This document shows positions 1-7,332 of a stretch of 41,341 nucleotides of DNA, one piece after another (positions within the stretch are counted from its first letter, which is position 1; the number at the start of each line of letters is the position of its first letter). The notes under the pieces were generated by a model that ran no database searches, was not told the origin of the DNA, and saw nothing but the letters and a program-made list of their open reading frames with translations. This DNA is from a virus, in IMG/VR virus record IMGVR_UViG_3300034012_000426, positions 1 to 41,341 of that record. One strand, 5' to 3'. The position numbers and the translations under genes were made by a program.

Positions 1-205
1 CCTGGTCCACTGATTCTAAGCCCTATCAGGTAACGCTCCATCAACGGCGGCACCTTATCCGCGCCAACGGCGCCATAGCCAAGGTTAGGCGTCACGTCAA
101 GGCTACCGATCTTGACGTTCTTGTAATCTTCAAGCCCGCTCAGTCCTAATGCGCTGGTGTTGTTGTGCAGGAATACCGCCAGCACGGCCTGTGCGTACTT
201 GATCT
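1..205. repeat. Terminal direct repeat, left copy (assembly circularisation)
   Basis: The first 205 bases match 41137-41341 at 204 of 205 positions. The only difference is g at 78 against a at 41214, the third base of a glycine codon (GGC/GGT) in the connector gene. The repeat lies wholly inside a coding region, so it is best read as assembler overlap on a circular or circularly permuted genome rather than a natural terminal repeat. Confidence 0.95.
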
Positions 206-539
206 GCGTTGGGATCTCAGTATCGGTGAAGTAGTCCGTCGTGATACGGAACGGGAACCCTACCGCATAGGTGTTGATGTAGGTGTCAGGCTTGCGCACG
301 CCTGTACGTGGCCACTGCAGCGCTTGGGTATCAGTCGCCCGTGCGCCAAGGAACCGCTCGCGGTCTAGCCGTTGCGTCGCGGTAAACAGCGCCCGGTTGC
401 GGCTATCAGTGTTGCCGCTGTTCCAATGCTGGACGTCAGCGTCCTCGACAAAGCCATCAATGATCGCTGTCGCTTCCGCCAGTGTCAGGTAGCTGTTGGC
501 GTTTGCGCCGCCCACTGTTGCGTCGATTACTACTGCCAT
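1..539 (-). CDS. Head-tail connector, DnaT-like family (split by contig ends)
   Basis: The ATG is at 539 and the frame runs off position 1. Through the circular junction it continues in the right-hand copy to a stop at 41112, giving 187 residues. The N-terminus (MAVVIDATVGGANANSYLTL) and the pattern of a helical body with 'GVRKPDTY' and 'IKYAQAVLAVFLHN' match the DnaT-like putative connector proteins found just after capsid genes in many siphophages; despite the name, the family's context is virion structure. It follows the capsid and a small basic protein and precedes the neck and stopper genes, which fits a connector ring protein at the portal exit. Function is inferred from family and position. 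Confidence 0.8.
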   Translation of the reverse strand, partial: MAVVIDATVGGANANSYLTLAEATAIIDGFVEDADVQHWNSGNTDSRNRALFTATQRLDRERFLGARATDTQALQWPRTGVRKPDTYINTYAVGFPFRITTDYFTDTEIPTQIKYAQAVLAVFLHNNTSALGLSGLEDYKNVKIGSLDVTPNLGYGAVGADKVPPLMERYLIGLRISGP

Positions 540-651
540 CGGTCTGGACCTCTGGGGTCAGTGTAGGAGTTGGCTCTGGCATAGAAAGAGAGGCCGCCGC
601 GTTAGCAGCAGCCTCCTTTTCACGCAGTCGCCGGAAAGCGAACAGACCCAT
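457..651 (-). CDS. Small basic protein overlapping the connector gene
   Basis: 64 residues. The ATG at 651 overlaps the TGA of the upstream gene in a TGATG arrangement, a good sign of coupled translation. It begins MGLFAFRRLREKEAAANAAA, continues with a Pro/Thr-rich middle and ends in an Arg-rich tail. Short proteins of this composition occur between capsid and connector genes in other siphophages, but I cannot name a family with certainty. The last 83 bases overlap the connector gene in another frame, so the C-terminus is doubly coding. It could be a fortuitous frame, but the coupled start and the otherwise empty 110-base gap argue that it is used. Confidence 0.55.
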   Translation of the reverse strand: MGLFAFRRLREKEAAANAAASLSMPEPTPTLTPEVQTDGSSNRRNSGRRKRQQLPDTGGSDSDH

Positions 652-1070
652 CAGACGCGCTTCAGCAGCACGCTAAGGATCACACCAGCCAGGGTGGTGG
701 TGGTGCCGGTCACGTCCAGAGACAGACGGTCGCCAGCCTCAAGGGTCAGGTTGGCGGTGGTGCTGGTCAGCTCACCAGAATCAGCAGCATCGAACTTCTG
801 CTCAGTAAGAGCAGTGCCCTTGAGGTTGATCTTGGTGGCGCCGAGCAGGTCATCGCCAGCGGTGGCGGCTTCGGTGCCTTGGCAGCGACGAATCGTAGCG
901 GTGACATCGGAACCGTCGTTACCAGCAACAGCATGCACCTCGCGGATGCTGACCACTTCGCACTTCACCGGAGCGGTGAAGAATTGCACATCAGCCACCG
1001 AGGAGGCGATGTAGTGGTCAGCAACGATGTACTGCTCTGTGGACAGTTCAAACTGGGAAGGTTGTGCCAT
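651..1070 (-). CDS. Probable capsid accessory or decoration protein
   Basis: 139 residues, starting MAQPSQFELSTEQYIVADHY, 11 bases after the capsid stop. The sequence is rich in Thr, Val and Ala with predicted beta strands ('TSTTANLTLEAGDRLSLDVTG') and no membrane segment or cysteine pair. A small, beta-rich protein encoded directly after the major capsid is commonly a head decoration or cement protein. That role is inferred from position and composition; I do not recognise a named family. The stop overlaps the next start by one base. Confidence 0.6.
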   Translation of the reverse strand: MAQPSQFELSTEQYIVADHYIASSVADVQFFTAPVKCEVVSIREVHAVAGNDGSDVTATIRRCQGTEAATAGDDLLGATKINLKGTALTEQKFDAADSGELTSTTANLTLEAGDRLSLDVTGTTTTLAGVILSVLLKRV

Positions 1071-1081
1071 GGTTAGTTACC

Positions 1082-2107
1082 TCAATCGAAGTTAGAGGTG
1101 TTGGTGGCGCGGACGATACCAATGTTCTTGGTCTCGTACACCTTCGACCAGTTTGTGATGGTCTCCAGTTGAGCGCGGGTCGGGTTGACCGTGGTGACGC
1201 CCCATTTAGCGCCAACAGGGTGGTAGCAGTAGTGCAGGTCGATCGACATGGCATCGCTCTTGGCGAGGATGTCACGGTCGGTTTCAGTCTGCATTGCAAG
1301 CTGTTCGCCGGAGGCAACAGCGCCCTGGGTGAAGAAGTAGGTGGCGTACTCGGTGCTGGCGCCGCTGCCGTCGGTCTGCACATCGTCAGACACGATCACG
1401 CGCAGGCCCATGTAGGTCGGCACGTTCACTTCGCCGCCGTAAGCAGCAACCATCGAACCGCCCGACTGGGTGGTGGTGCTGCCACGGGCTTCGGCAGTGC
1501 TGACGTAATCAATAGCACGACGCTCAACCAGGTCGTAGTAGACCTTGGAGTGCATGCAGATGGCAGTCAGCTTGTCGCCTTGGTCGCCCAGCAGGCTGCG
1601 GGCTTCGGCAACGTGACGGGGGCTCAGAACAGTCGGGGTGTCAGCGGTCAGGCCGTCGATCGACAGGTCCACAAAGGGAGCAGTCGCATTATTGCCCAGG
1701 GCGCCGAACACGCCGGCCAGGCAGGACAGCAGGTCCTTTTGGCGCTGGTTGGCAACGTAGTCAGCGATCTTGGCGCCGATGGCGGCCATGGGATCGGCAC
1801 CAGCTGCGAGGGCAGCCAGGTCACGAGCCTCAAAAGCACGGCCACGGTGCAGGATGACGCCGACCTGCTTGTCAGCGGTGATCTTGCCGGGGGTCAGCGA
1901 GCTGCTGTCAGTCAGCACCTCGAAGTCACCGGAAAGGTTGGCTTTCCAGAAGGGGACGTTGATAAAGTCACCACCCTCAGTTGCATTCAGCTCCGCCAAG
2001 GGCTGCACCACACCGCTAGCCAGGAAGGCATCACGCTGCGTGGTTTGCTCGATGACGTAAGGCGTAAAAACCTCTGGGATGATGATGTCAGAGCGAAGAG
2101 TCGCCAT
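1082..2107 (-). CDS. Major capsid protein (HK97-fold type)
   Basis: 341 residues. It begins MATLRSDIIIPEVFTPYVIE, typical of the HK97-fold coat protein group in which the N-terminal arm reads 'IIPEVF.PYV' (often annotated Gp13-like or P22-type major capsid). A spine-helix region ('DPMAAIGAKIADYVANQRQK'), a beta-rich middle ('YMGLRVIVSDDV') and the C-terminal 'DLHYCYHPVGAKWG' segment are all visible. No protease gene or N-terminal delta domain is seen; instead a separate scaffold gene precedes it, so assembly is probably scaffold-driven. It lies between the scaffold and the accessory protein. Confidence 0.93.
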   Translation of the reverse strand: MATLRSDIIIPEVFTPYVIEQTTQRDAFLASGVVQPLAELNATEGGDFINVPFWKANLSGDFEVLTDSSSLTPGKITADKQVGVILHRGRAFEARDLAALAAGADPMAAIGAKIADYVANQRQKDLLSCLAGVFGALGNNATAPFVDLSIDGLTADTPTVLSPRHVAEARSLLGDQGDKLTAICMHSKVYYDLVERRAIDYVSTAEARGSTTTQSGGSMVAAYGGEVNVPTYMGLRVIVSDDVQTDGSGASTEYATYFFTQGAVASGEQLAMQTETDRDILAKSDAMSIDLHYCYHPVGAKWGVTTVNPTRAQLETITNWSKVYETKNIGIVRATNTSNFD

Positions 2108-2178
2108 GATTCATCTCGGGGGAATGGTTTACGGTGTGGGCGCAGCCCAAAGCACCAGCGCAGCCGGTTGGCAATAGC

Positions 2179-2859
2179 TTAACGGTTAGCTGCTGCTTTC
2201 ATGCGATCGTACAAATCACGATCAGTGCGGAACAGTCGTGCCTGTTCAGTCAGATTGAAGCTATCGCGGCTAAATGGGTTTGCCATGCCTGCTGGGATGC
2301 CGCCAGTGCTAGCACCGGCTGATGGTGCACCACTGCCCTGCGGCTTGGGTTGCTTTTGCATCCATGCCGGCAGCGTCTTTGCCCACTCGCTGACTGGCGT
2401 GCGCTGGTAGCCATCAACCACTACCACGGTGCCGTCAGGGTCGCGCTCAATTTGATCAGCGCTCAGCTTGGTCTTGAGCACCAGGTCGGGGTCATGCACG
2501 ATGTCAGCTAGAGCCGTCACTGCTGGCGTGACCAACTCCAGCTCGCGGACGCGGCTTTCCAGTGCGGCAATGCGCTGGTCCTTTTCCGCCGTCGCCTCAC
2601 GGAACTGCTGCTCCAGAGCTTGTCGCGCCTCTTGATACTTGCCTTGCGATTCAAGCTGCTGTTGCTCGTGGTTGCGCTTGAACTCCAATAGCTCATTGAC
2701 ATCAACCCCATCAGGCAATGCTGGCGCCTTTTTGGCAGCACGCAATTCTGCAATCAGCTCTTTATTTTTGCGCTCAAGCGCTTCCACACTGCGTTGCAAT
2801 GCGTCGTTATTGTCACCCCCGGTAGCCGCAGGCTCCTGGGTTTGTGTTTCATCGGACAT
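2179..2859 (-). CDS. Scaffolding protein
   Basis: 226 residues. It begins with a short acidic/Gln-rich segment, followed by a long heptad-rich coiled coil from about residue 22 to 125 ('LQRSVEALERKNKELIAEL', 'RIAALESRVRELELV'). A Gly/Ser/Pro linker and a basic C-terminal helix-turn ('LTEQARLFRTDRDLYDRMKA') follow. A coiled-coil protein with a small basic C-terminal end immediately upstream of the major capsid gene is the hallmark of a phage internal scaffold; the C-terminal end usually binds coat protein. It is separated from the capsid start by 71 bases with no other gene. Confidence 0.85.
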   Translation of the reverse strand: MSDETQTQEPAATGGDNNDALQRSVEALERKNKELIAELRAAKKAPALPDGVDVNELLEFKRNHEQQQLESQGKYQEARQALEQQFREATAEKDQRIAALESRVRELELVTPAVTALADIVHDPDLVLKTKLSADQIERDPDGTVVVVDGYQRTPVSEWAKTLPAWMQKQPKPQGSGAPSAGASTGGIPAGMANPFSRDSFNLTEQARLFRTDRDLYDRMKAAANR

Positions 2860-2900
2860 GGATAAGCCGCAGGCTTAATTACGCTGTCATCGTACCAGCT

Positions 2901-3173
2901 ATGCCGATAATGGCACGCGAATGGGATACACCAATACGCGGCCCGTGGAATGCACTGATCAAGCAGGCGCTAGATGCGATCGACCGGCATGAGCACCTGT
3001 ACCGCAGCACCGGCAACGGCTGGCACGCCGCTAAGGCGCATGAGTTGCGGCGTTATGTATGCGAGCTGAAGACGTGGATACACCAGCAGGAGCGGGCTAC
3101 CATTTTTCCCGATTTGACCACCACGCCGCCGACAATTTGCCCTTGGCGATATTCTCGGCATGACGCGCCTTAA
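2901..3173 (+). CDS. Small hypothetical protein on the opposite strand of the head operon
   Basis: 90 residues from ATG 2901 (a second ATG at 2910 is equally possible). The text reads like a real protein: 'MAREWDTPIRGPWNALIKQA' followed by helices 'DAIDRHEHLYRS', 'WHAAKAHELRRYVCELKTWI'. The protein-like core (2910 to about 3096) fills exactly the gap between the scaffold gene and the 3' end of the DUF6321-like gene, both on the minus strand. The last 77 bases run antisense through the DUF6321-like gene and look like read-through. No family is recognised. It is the only plus-strand gene inside the head module. Confidence 0.6.
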   Translation: MPIMAREWDTPIRGPWNALIKQALDAIDRHEHLYRSTGNGWHAAKAHELRRYVCELKTWIHQQERATIFPDLTTTPPTICPWRYSRHDAP

Positions 3174-3369
3174 ATGATGCCCGTCTGGCCTTCGCTGCTG
3201 CTGTTTCTCCTGTTCGTGGTGGTGAGCCAGATACCCCCTGCTGGCCGAACCTGATCAACTTGACGGTCTCGCCATCCTTGGCCAGTACCGCATGCGATTT
3301 GGTCGGATGCTTAGGCGTCCGCTTGGGTTTGTTGTAACCCTCAAACTCCTCGCCGCGATAGGTGATCAT
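3097..3369 (-). CDS. DUF6321-like small protein
   Basis: 90 residues. The middle reads 'HPTKSHAVLAKDGETVKLIR', then 'FGQQGVSG', then a basic helix 'ARRASFKARHAENIAKGK' and an aromatic end 'SAAWWSNREKW'. This is the pattern of a small family (I believe DUF6321) found in phage head modules, in which a phosphate-binding-like RHAENI.KGK.SA..W motif is conserved. Function is unknown; the charge suggests nucleic-acid or capsid-interior binding. Its ATG overlaps the stop of the upstream Tudor-like gene (ATGA at 3366-3369). Confidence 0.8.
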   Translation of the reverse strand: MITYRGEEFEGYNKPKRTPKHPTKSHAVLAKDGETVKLIRFGQQGVSGSPPRTGETAAAKARRASFKARHAENIAKGKLSAAWWSNREKW

Positions 3370-3587
3370 CGCCGTGGTGCAGGTTTCAACTCTGACCGCT
3401 TTTTGATGACCGCGTTGCCGGTTGACTCGGACTTGATCCGCACGATGGGGTCGTCCATGCTGCCAACGCGGGTGACGCTACCGCCGCCTTGCGTTGGTAT
3501 GGTCGCCCGTTCACCGCCAATGCTGGTGATCACACCAAAGGTGCGCGTGCCTTGGTAGTTCCAGCTAACACGGTCGCCGCGTTTCAC
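3366..3587 (-). CDS. Hypervirulence-associated Tudor-like (DUF2945) protein
   Basis: 73 residues. The start is GTG at 3587, chosen because a perfect AGGAGG lies 8 bases upstream and because 'KRGDRVSWNYQGTRTFGVIT' is the expected N-terminus of the HVA1/DUF2945 Tudor-like fold. The family signature continues with 'VTRVGSMDDPIVRIKSES' and 'VIKKRSELKP'. These small beta-barrel proteins occur widely in bacteria and phages; biochemical function is unknown, with a protein or nucleic-acid docking role usually proposed. It sits in a string of tiny genes between the Mu F-like protein and the scaffold. Confidence 0.8.
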   Translation of the reverse strand: MKRGDRVSWNYQGTRTFGVITSIGGERATIPTQGGGSVTRVGSMDDPIVRIKSESTGNAVIKKRSELKPAPRR

Positions 3588-3652
3588 TTTTTCTTGCCTC
3601 CTTTCTTAGGCATGGGCTTTTGAGGCTTGGCTGGTCCGGTGTACTTAGGCAT
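3584..3652 (-). CDS. Tiny Lys/Pro-rich peptide (22 residues)
   Basis: An ATG at 3652 overlaps the TGA of the upstream DUF6496-like gene (TGATG) and the frame reads [20 protein letters not shown] plus two residues before a TGA at 3584 that overlaps the next GTG start. The peptide is very basic. Its 3' end carries the AGGAGG that serves the next gene, so it could be only a coupling leader. Its perfect fit between two coupled genes argues that it is translated; function is unknown. Confidence 0.45.
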   Translation of the reverse strand: MPKYTGPAKPQKPMPKKGGKKK

Positions 3653-3795
3653 CACTTTTTACCTTTGGGTTTACGGGTTTTGCCGGCTTTGGACAGGGCG
3701 ATGGCAACGGCTTGCTTTTGCGGCTTGCCGGCCTTCATCTCAGCTTTGATGTTGGCTGAGATGGTCTTCTGCGAGCTACCTTTCTTTAACGGCAC
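3652..3795 (-). CDS. DUF6496-like small basic protein
   Basis: 47 residues, GTG start at 3795 inside the 3' end of the Mu F-like gene (20-base overlap). The sequence '[20 protein letters not shown]' followed by '[18 protein letters not shown]' is the characteristic signature of a very widespread phage and bacterial mini-protein family (DUF6496). The family is usually found in phage morphogenesis clusters; function is unknown, and its charge suggests nucleic-acid binding. The GTG start is supported because the family begins exactly at this residue. Confidence 0.85.
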   Translation of the reverse strand: MPLKKGSSQKTISANIKAEMKAGKPQKQAVAIALSKAGKTRKPKGKK

Positions 3796-4975
3796 CGTAT
3801 CGAGCCCGCAACTGATCCAAGGTTAGCTCTGACCCATCGTCGCGAACCAGTTTGGCGATGGCGTCCTTAGGTCCATACTTAGCCGACAGCTTGTCGAAGT
3901 AGGCAACCTTGTTTGCACCGAGCGCCTTAGCTTTGGTTGGCAGGTCTTGCTTGGCAAGCCACTGGCCATAGGACTCATTTGCCGGCACCATGCCGCCTGC
4001 TGCAGCGCGTTTACTCGGCGGCGGCGGGGCAAAGCCTAAGGCGTCATAATCGATCACCGGAACGGTCGTGCTGCGACAGTTGAAGTGCTGCGGCGGCGTT
4101 GGTCCTTTGCCGTATTCAAACTCACGGCCATCCAGCGCCCGGCAGATCGCGCTGGTGCGGGTGTCAAGCGTAGCGACGTACCGATAACGCGGTGTGATGT
4201 CCTGGTTCGCCTCGTACACCTGCTGGCTGGCGGTATTGGCCACTTGATTGATGCTCGTGCGAACGAGGGCGATGACTTGGTTGTCGGCCACTGCTGTTGC
4301 CTGCCCGCCTGCGGCGATAAGCTGCTTGACGGTTTTGGCCTCCTCGCCAAACTGCAGGCTGCCGATCAGGCGCTTAGCAATAGCAGGAGTCGGCTCGCCA
4401 GTCAGCAGGCCTTGGCGTACCACCTGCGAGAACCGCTCGGCCTGATCAACGGCGATGCCACGAAATGCCTTGCTGACCACCTCGCCATTGGGCAGTGTGA
4501 TGGTGGCACCCTGGGCAGCGGTAAGGCTGAACGTTGCGGGTGCGCCTTGCACTGCAGCGAACAGGTCATCACTAAGCGCCACCACGTTGATTTGGGTTGG
4601 GTCAGTTGTGACCACCGACTGCGCAAACTGCGGGCTGATCTCCACGGTGCGCACTGCATCACGAGCGCCAGCAGGCAATGCACGTTGCAACTGATCGGCC
4701 ACAAACTCAGACTGCAACTGCGCGATGCCTTGCAGCTCGGTTGCGGTTATTTCGGTTGCGTCACCAGCCCAGGTGCCGAGGCTGTCCTTTAGCTGCGCAA
4801 GGATCGCCCGCAGTCTGGCAGCCTTGACCGGAGCGGCTAGCTCATCAATAGTGCGGAGCTGATTGACCGCATCAATGATGATGTCGTTATAGGCATTGAT
4901 AATGCGCCGGCCAACGCTATTGCTAAACCTGTTTAGGTCAATGGCGTTGCGGTATAGCGATTCTGGTGTACTCAT
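3776..4975 (-). CDS. Mu F-like / SPP1 gp7-like minor head protein
   Basis: 399 residues. The N-terminal two thirds are helical. The conserved phage Mu gpF head-morphogenesis domain occupies about residues 200-310 and ends in '[18 protein letters not shown]' and '[14 protein letters not shown]'. The spaced Cys and His in 'AICRALDG...QHFNCRS' are the diagnostic residues. The protein normally associates with the portal and a few copies enter the procapsid. The position two genes after the portal fits. The C-terminal 80 residues ('[20 protein letters not shown]') are an accessory tail that is often present in this family. Confidence 0.9.
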   Translation of the reverse strand: MSTPESLYRNAIDLNRFSNSVGRRIINAYNDIIIDAVNQLRTIDELAAPVKAARLRAILAQLKDSLGTWAGDATEITATELQGIAQLQSEFVADQLQRALPAGARDAVRTVEISPQFAQSVVTTDPTQINVVALSDDLFAAVQGAPATFSLTAAQGATITLPNGEVVSKAFRGIAVDQAERFSQVVRQGLLTGEPTPAIAKRLIGSLQFGEEAKTVKQLIAAGGQATAVADNQVIALVRTSINQVANTASQQVYEANQDITPRYRYVATLDTRTSAICRALDGREFEYGKGPTPPQHFNCRSTTVPVIDYDALGFAPPPPSKRAAAGGMVPANESYGQWLAKQDLPTKAKALGANKVAYFDKLSAKYGPKDAIAKLVRDDGSELTLDQLRARYGAVKER

Positions 4976-5409
4976 GCGCCTTTAAGACGCTTTTGCGATG
5001 GCTTGCGAGTACCCGCGACACGACGTGCTGCACTTGCTGGCTGACCAACAATGTTGTTAAGTTCACGAAAGTACCTTGCATCAGATTGAGCAAGCTGACG
5101 CAAGGTGCCCCGCAATGCGTCCGATACCTTGCCGGATCCTTGGCTTTGTTTACTAGATGCCGCAGTTTTTTGATTGGCTCCTTTTTTAATGTTACGACGA
5201 ATAATGCGCATACCTGCAACATTGCCTCCCAATGATTGCACGCGCATTTGCTCAGCCTTGTATAAATCACGCTGACCGCGACGCAATGCACGCGTCATGC
5301 TGCCGCCTTTTGGCTGAGGTTTTGACGGTTTTGGACGGCTAATTACTCCATCAGTACCACCACCGGCAAAGCGACCACGAGAGTCACGGACTTGATTGCG
5401 GACAGCCAT
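4972..5409 (-). CDS. Basic hypothetical protein of the head module
   Basis: 145 residues, starting MAVRNQVRDSRGRFAGGG and highly basic throughout, with a central helical, Arg/Lys-rich stretch ('MTRALRRGQRDLYKAEQMRV', 'MRIIRRNIKKG') and a C-terminal Lys/Arg tail. It overlaps the Mu F-like start by four bases (ATGA). No family is recognised. A small positively charged protein next to the portal and Mu F-like genes could bind DNA inside the procapsid, but that is inference. Its base composition looks a little richer in A+T than its neighbours. Confidence 0.65.
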   Translation of the reverse strand: MAVRNQVRDSRGRFAGGGTDGVISRPKPSKPQPKGGSMTRALRRGQRDLYKAEQMRVQSLGGNVAGMRIIRRNIKKGANQKTAASSKQSQGSGKVSDALRGTLRQLAQSDARYFRELNNIVGQPASAARRVAGTRKPSQKRLKGA

Positions 5410-5425
5410 GGTAATAACTCTTTTT

Positions 5426-5743
5426 TTACATGATACCCAATTGCTGCGGCGCGTATCCAGACCTGATGCTTACATTCGCGCCACGAGTTAATGCGCCCTG
5501 CACTGCTGCAGCGAAGGCGTCGTAACCGTTCTGGCCGTCTTCCATAATGCGCAGCTCGTCTACTTCATCGGCTTTGCCGTCTTTGTACCATGTCAGCCGG
5601 ATGACAGCTAGCACCTCATCAGGCAGGTCGCAAACGGTGTAATCAAGTTCCTGCTTCCTGGGCTTCTTCGGCTCCATCCAGATCATCAGGTCCACTAGCC
5701 AGTCTGTCAGATTGTCCAGCAGACGGTAGATCAAGCCCCGCAT
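5426..5743 (-). CDS. Hypothetical protein overlapping the portal 3' end
   Basis: 105 residues from ATG 5743. This start is preferred because a GGAGG sits nine bases upstream, although it lies 101 bases inside the portal gene; ATGs at 5686 and 5677 are alternatives. The N-terminus is amphipathic and hydrophobic ('MRGLIYRLLDNLTDWLVDLM'), followed by a soluble domain with beta strands ('VLAVIRLTWYKDGKADEVDE', 'YDAFAAAVQGALTRGANVSI'). No family is recognised. The position between portal and minor head protein suggests a virion-assembly role. Confidence 0.6.
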   Translation of the reverse strand: MRGLIYRLLDNLTDWLVDLMIWMEPKKPRKQELDYTVCDLPDEVLAVIRLTWYKDGKADEVDELRIMEDGQNGYDAFAAAVQGALTRGANVSIRSGYAPQQLGIM

Positions 5744-7088
5744 TGGATGTGGCCTCCAGCTCCTCGTCCACATCAAAGTTATCGCCCAACACGTCGCCTT
5801 CGGCAAGCTCGCGGAGCAATGTCTCCTGCGAGATGGTGCCAGCGGTGTACAGCGACAGCAGCGCGGCGATGTCCTGCGGCTCAAGGCGTGCGCCGAGGAA
5901 GTCACGGTTGACGTAGGCGCTGCCGGCGGCAGTGGCATTGCCGAGGTACTGCGCGTGAAACTGCAGGCAGTTGTCGATCATGTCTTGCATGTTTTGCGCA
6001 ATCACCATCATGGTGCTGTCGCCTTGGCTGCGGTCGATTCGTTTTGATTCGGCGGTTTCGGCGCTCAGCTTTTGGCCTAGCACTGCCGACAGCCCTAGCT
6101 CATTGATCTGCAACGCAAGCTGCTCAAGCCGGCGGAACTGCGCCTCGAAGCTGCGGCCTGCTGGTTCGATGTACTCAGCGCGGCCTTCAGCAGGAAATGC
6201 AATCGCCTCGCCGGGTCCGGCTGATACCTCCTCAGCGCTTGACGGGAAGCCGAACAGCGCCAGCATGGGCACCGCTGAGACATGGAGGATATTGTCGAGG
6301 TCTGACTGGATCTGATAGGTCTTTAGGTTCAGCTCTGCGATGTCTTCCAGCGGCGGGCGCGACTCCATAAAACCATGCCGTTGCGCGTAGGCAATGCTGA
6401 ACGGGATCTGGCTAAGGCTGGTGCGGCCTTCATCGACAACGGTGAACTCACCGCTGTCCTGCTTGCGGTGGATGCGGTACTCGCCAGGCGTTAGGACACG
6501 AACCTGCTCGACGGCTTTCTCGCCAAACTCGCCATCTGGCACTGTGACCACTTCCGATAGCCGCAACTGGGTCAGCACTTGCTTGCCCTCTTGCGTCTCG
6601 GTGCGCCAGCCAAGGATCTGCCGGGGCGTGTAGGTCACCCAATAGGGTCGACCCCCATTAGCCGGTGCATCCACCAATGTACCAATGTGGCCATAACGGA
6701 CCATTTTGCGGGCTGCTTCATAGGTCCAGACATTGAGGTCATTGCCTTGCAGGTCTACGTCGAATAGTTGCTCGCGGATGACGTCAGCGGTGTCATCCAG
6801 TCGGACGGGCTTGCGGGTCAGCATGCCGGCCAACATGCGCTCTAGGCGGATGTAATACGGCGGGCAGACGCTACGGGCTAGGCGGTTGTCGTAGGACTCG
6901 TCTAGCTCGCGTGGTTCTTGCGGCAGGTAACGGCGATGCTTCTTGCGCATGCCGTAGGTGCCCTGCAGCAGATCCTCGATCAGGATCCAGTGTGGCTCTT
7001 GCGCGTACCAGCTTGTATTAGGGTCATTGACCTTCGATACGGTGCGCTGCGCTAGCGGCCGGTCATACGCATTAAAGCCTGTATACAC
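5643..7088 (-). CDS. Portal protein (DUF4055 family)
   Basis: 481 residues. The N-terminal 'HWILIEDLLQGTYGMRKKHR' and 'RYLPQEP', then 'YYIRLERMLAGMLTRKPVRL', are typical of the DUF4055 group, which structure comparisons place among phage portal proteins. A helical stem region with 'LDNILHVSAVPMLALFGF' and the following wing and crown helices ('RRLEQLALQINELGLSAVLG', 'AQNMQDMIDNCLQFHAQYLG') are visible. The portal forms the dodecameric DNA-entry channel at one capsid vertex and binds terminase during packaging. It lies downstream of terminase and upstream of the Mu F-like gene, the standard order. Confidence 0.9.
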   Translation of the reverse strand: MYTGFNAYDRPLAQRTVSKVNDPNTSWYAQEPHWILIEDLLQGTYGMRKKHRRYLPQEPRELDESYDNRLARSVCPPYYIRLERMLAGMLTRKPVRLDDTADVIREQLFDVDLQGNDLNVWTYEAARKMVRYGHIGTLVDAPANGGRPYWVTYTPRQILGWRTETQEGKQVLTQLRLSEVVTVPDGEFGEKAVEQVRVLTPGEYRIHRKQDSGEFTVVDEGRTSLSQIPFSIAYAQRHGFMESRPPLEDIAELNLKTYQIQSDLDNILHVSAVPMLALFGFPSSAEEVSAGPGEAIAFPAEGRAEYIEPAGRSFEAQFRRLEQLALQINELGLSAVLGQKLSAETAESKRIDRSQGDSTMMVIAQNMQDMIDNCLQFHAQYLGNATAAGSAYVNRDFLGARLEPQDIAALLSLYTAGTISQETLLRELAEGDVLGDNFDVDEELEATSNAGLDLPSAGQSDRLASGPDDLDGAEEAQEAGT

Positions 7089-7117
7089 GACCGCTAACTG
7101 CTGACAATGGTGTCAGT

Positions 7118-7261
7118 TTACGGCTTCAGCCCCTGATGGCAGGCCGGGTGGTTGTGATGCGCCTGAACGGCTTGATCACGGCCGACGCTGATGCCGACGC
7201 CGTACATCATGAACAGCAGCGTCAGGGCTGCGAAGCGATTGAGCCAGGGGTTGATGGTCAT
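7118..7261 (-). CDS. Small single-pass membrane protein
   Basis: 47 residues from ATG 7261 (MTINPWLNRF), with one clear transmembrane helix at about residues 10-28 ('FAALTLLFMMYGVGISVG') and a His-rich polar end ('VQAHHNHPACHQGLKP'). The frame remains open upstream into the terminase gene, but those residues look like shadow sequence, so the internal ATG is preferred. It sits between large terminase and portal. No family is recognised. Confidence 0.5.
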   Translation of the reverse strand: MTINPWLNRFAALTLLFMMYGVGISVGRDQAVQAHHNHPACHQGLKP

Positions 7262-7332
7262 GGTTGGGATGGTAGATGGGCGGCCGGCTGGCCGTGAGCA
7301 AAAGATACCAGCGTTTGCCGCCGTGGTCAACC

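Noticed and set aside
1064-2182. A 372-codon open frame on the plus strand opposite the capsid gene
   Set aside because: It mirrors the well-supported major capsid gene, its translation has no domain-like pattern, and its openness follows from the codon bias of the capsid gene on the other strand.
4085-4792. A 235-codon plus-strand frame opposite the Mu F-like gene
   Set aside because: Pure antisense shadow of a confidently assigned gene; low-quality Leu/Ala/Cys-rich translation without motifs.
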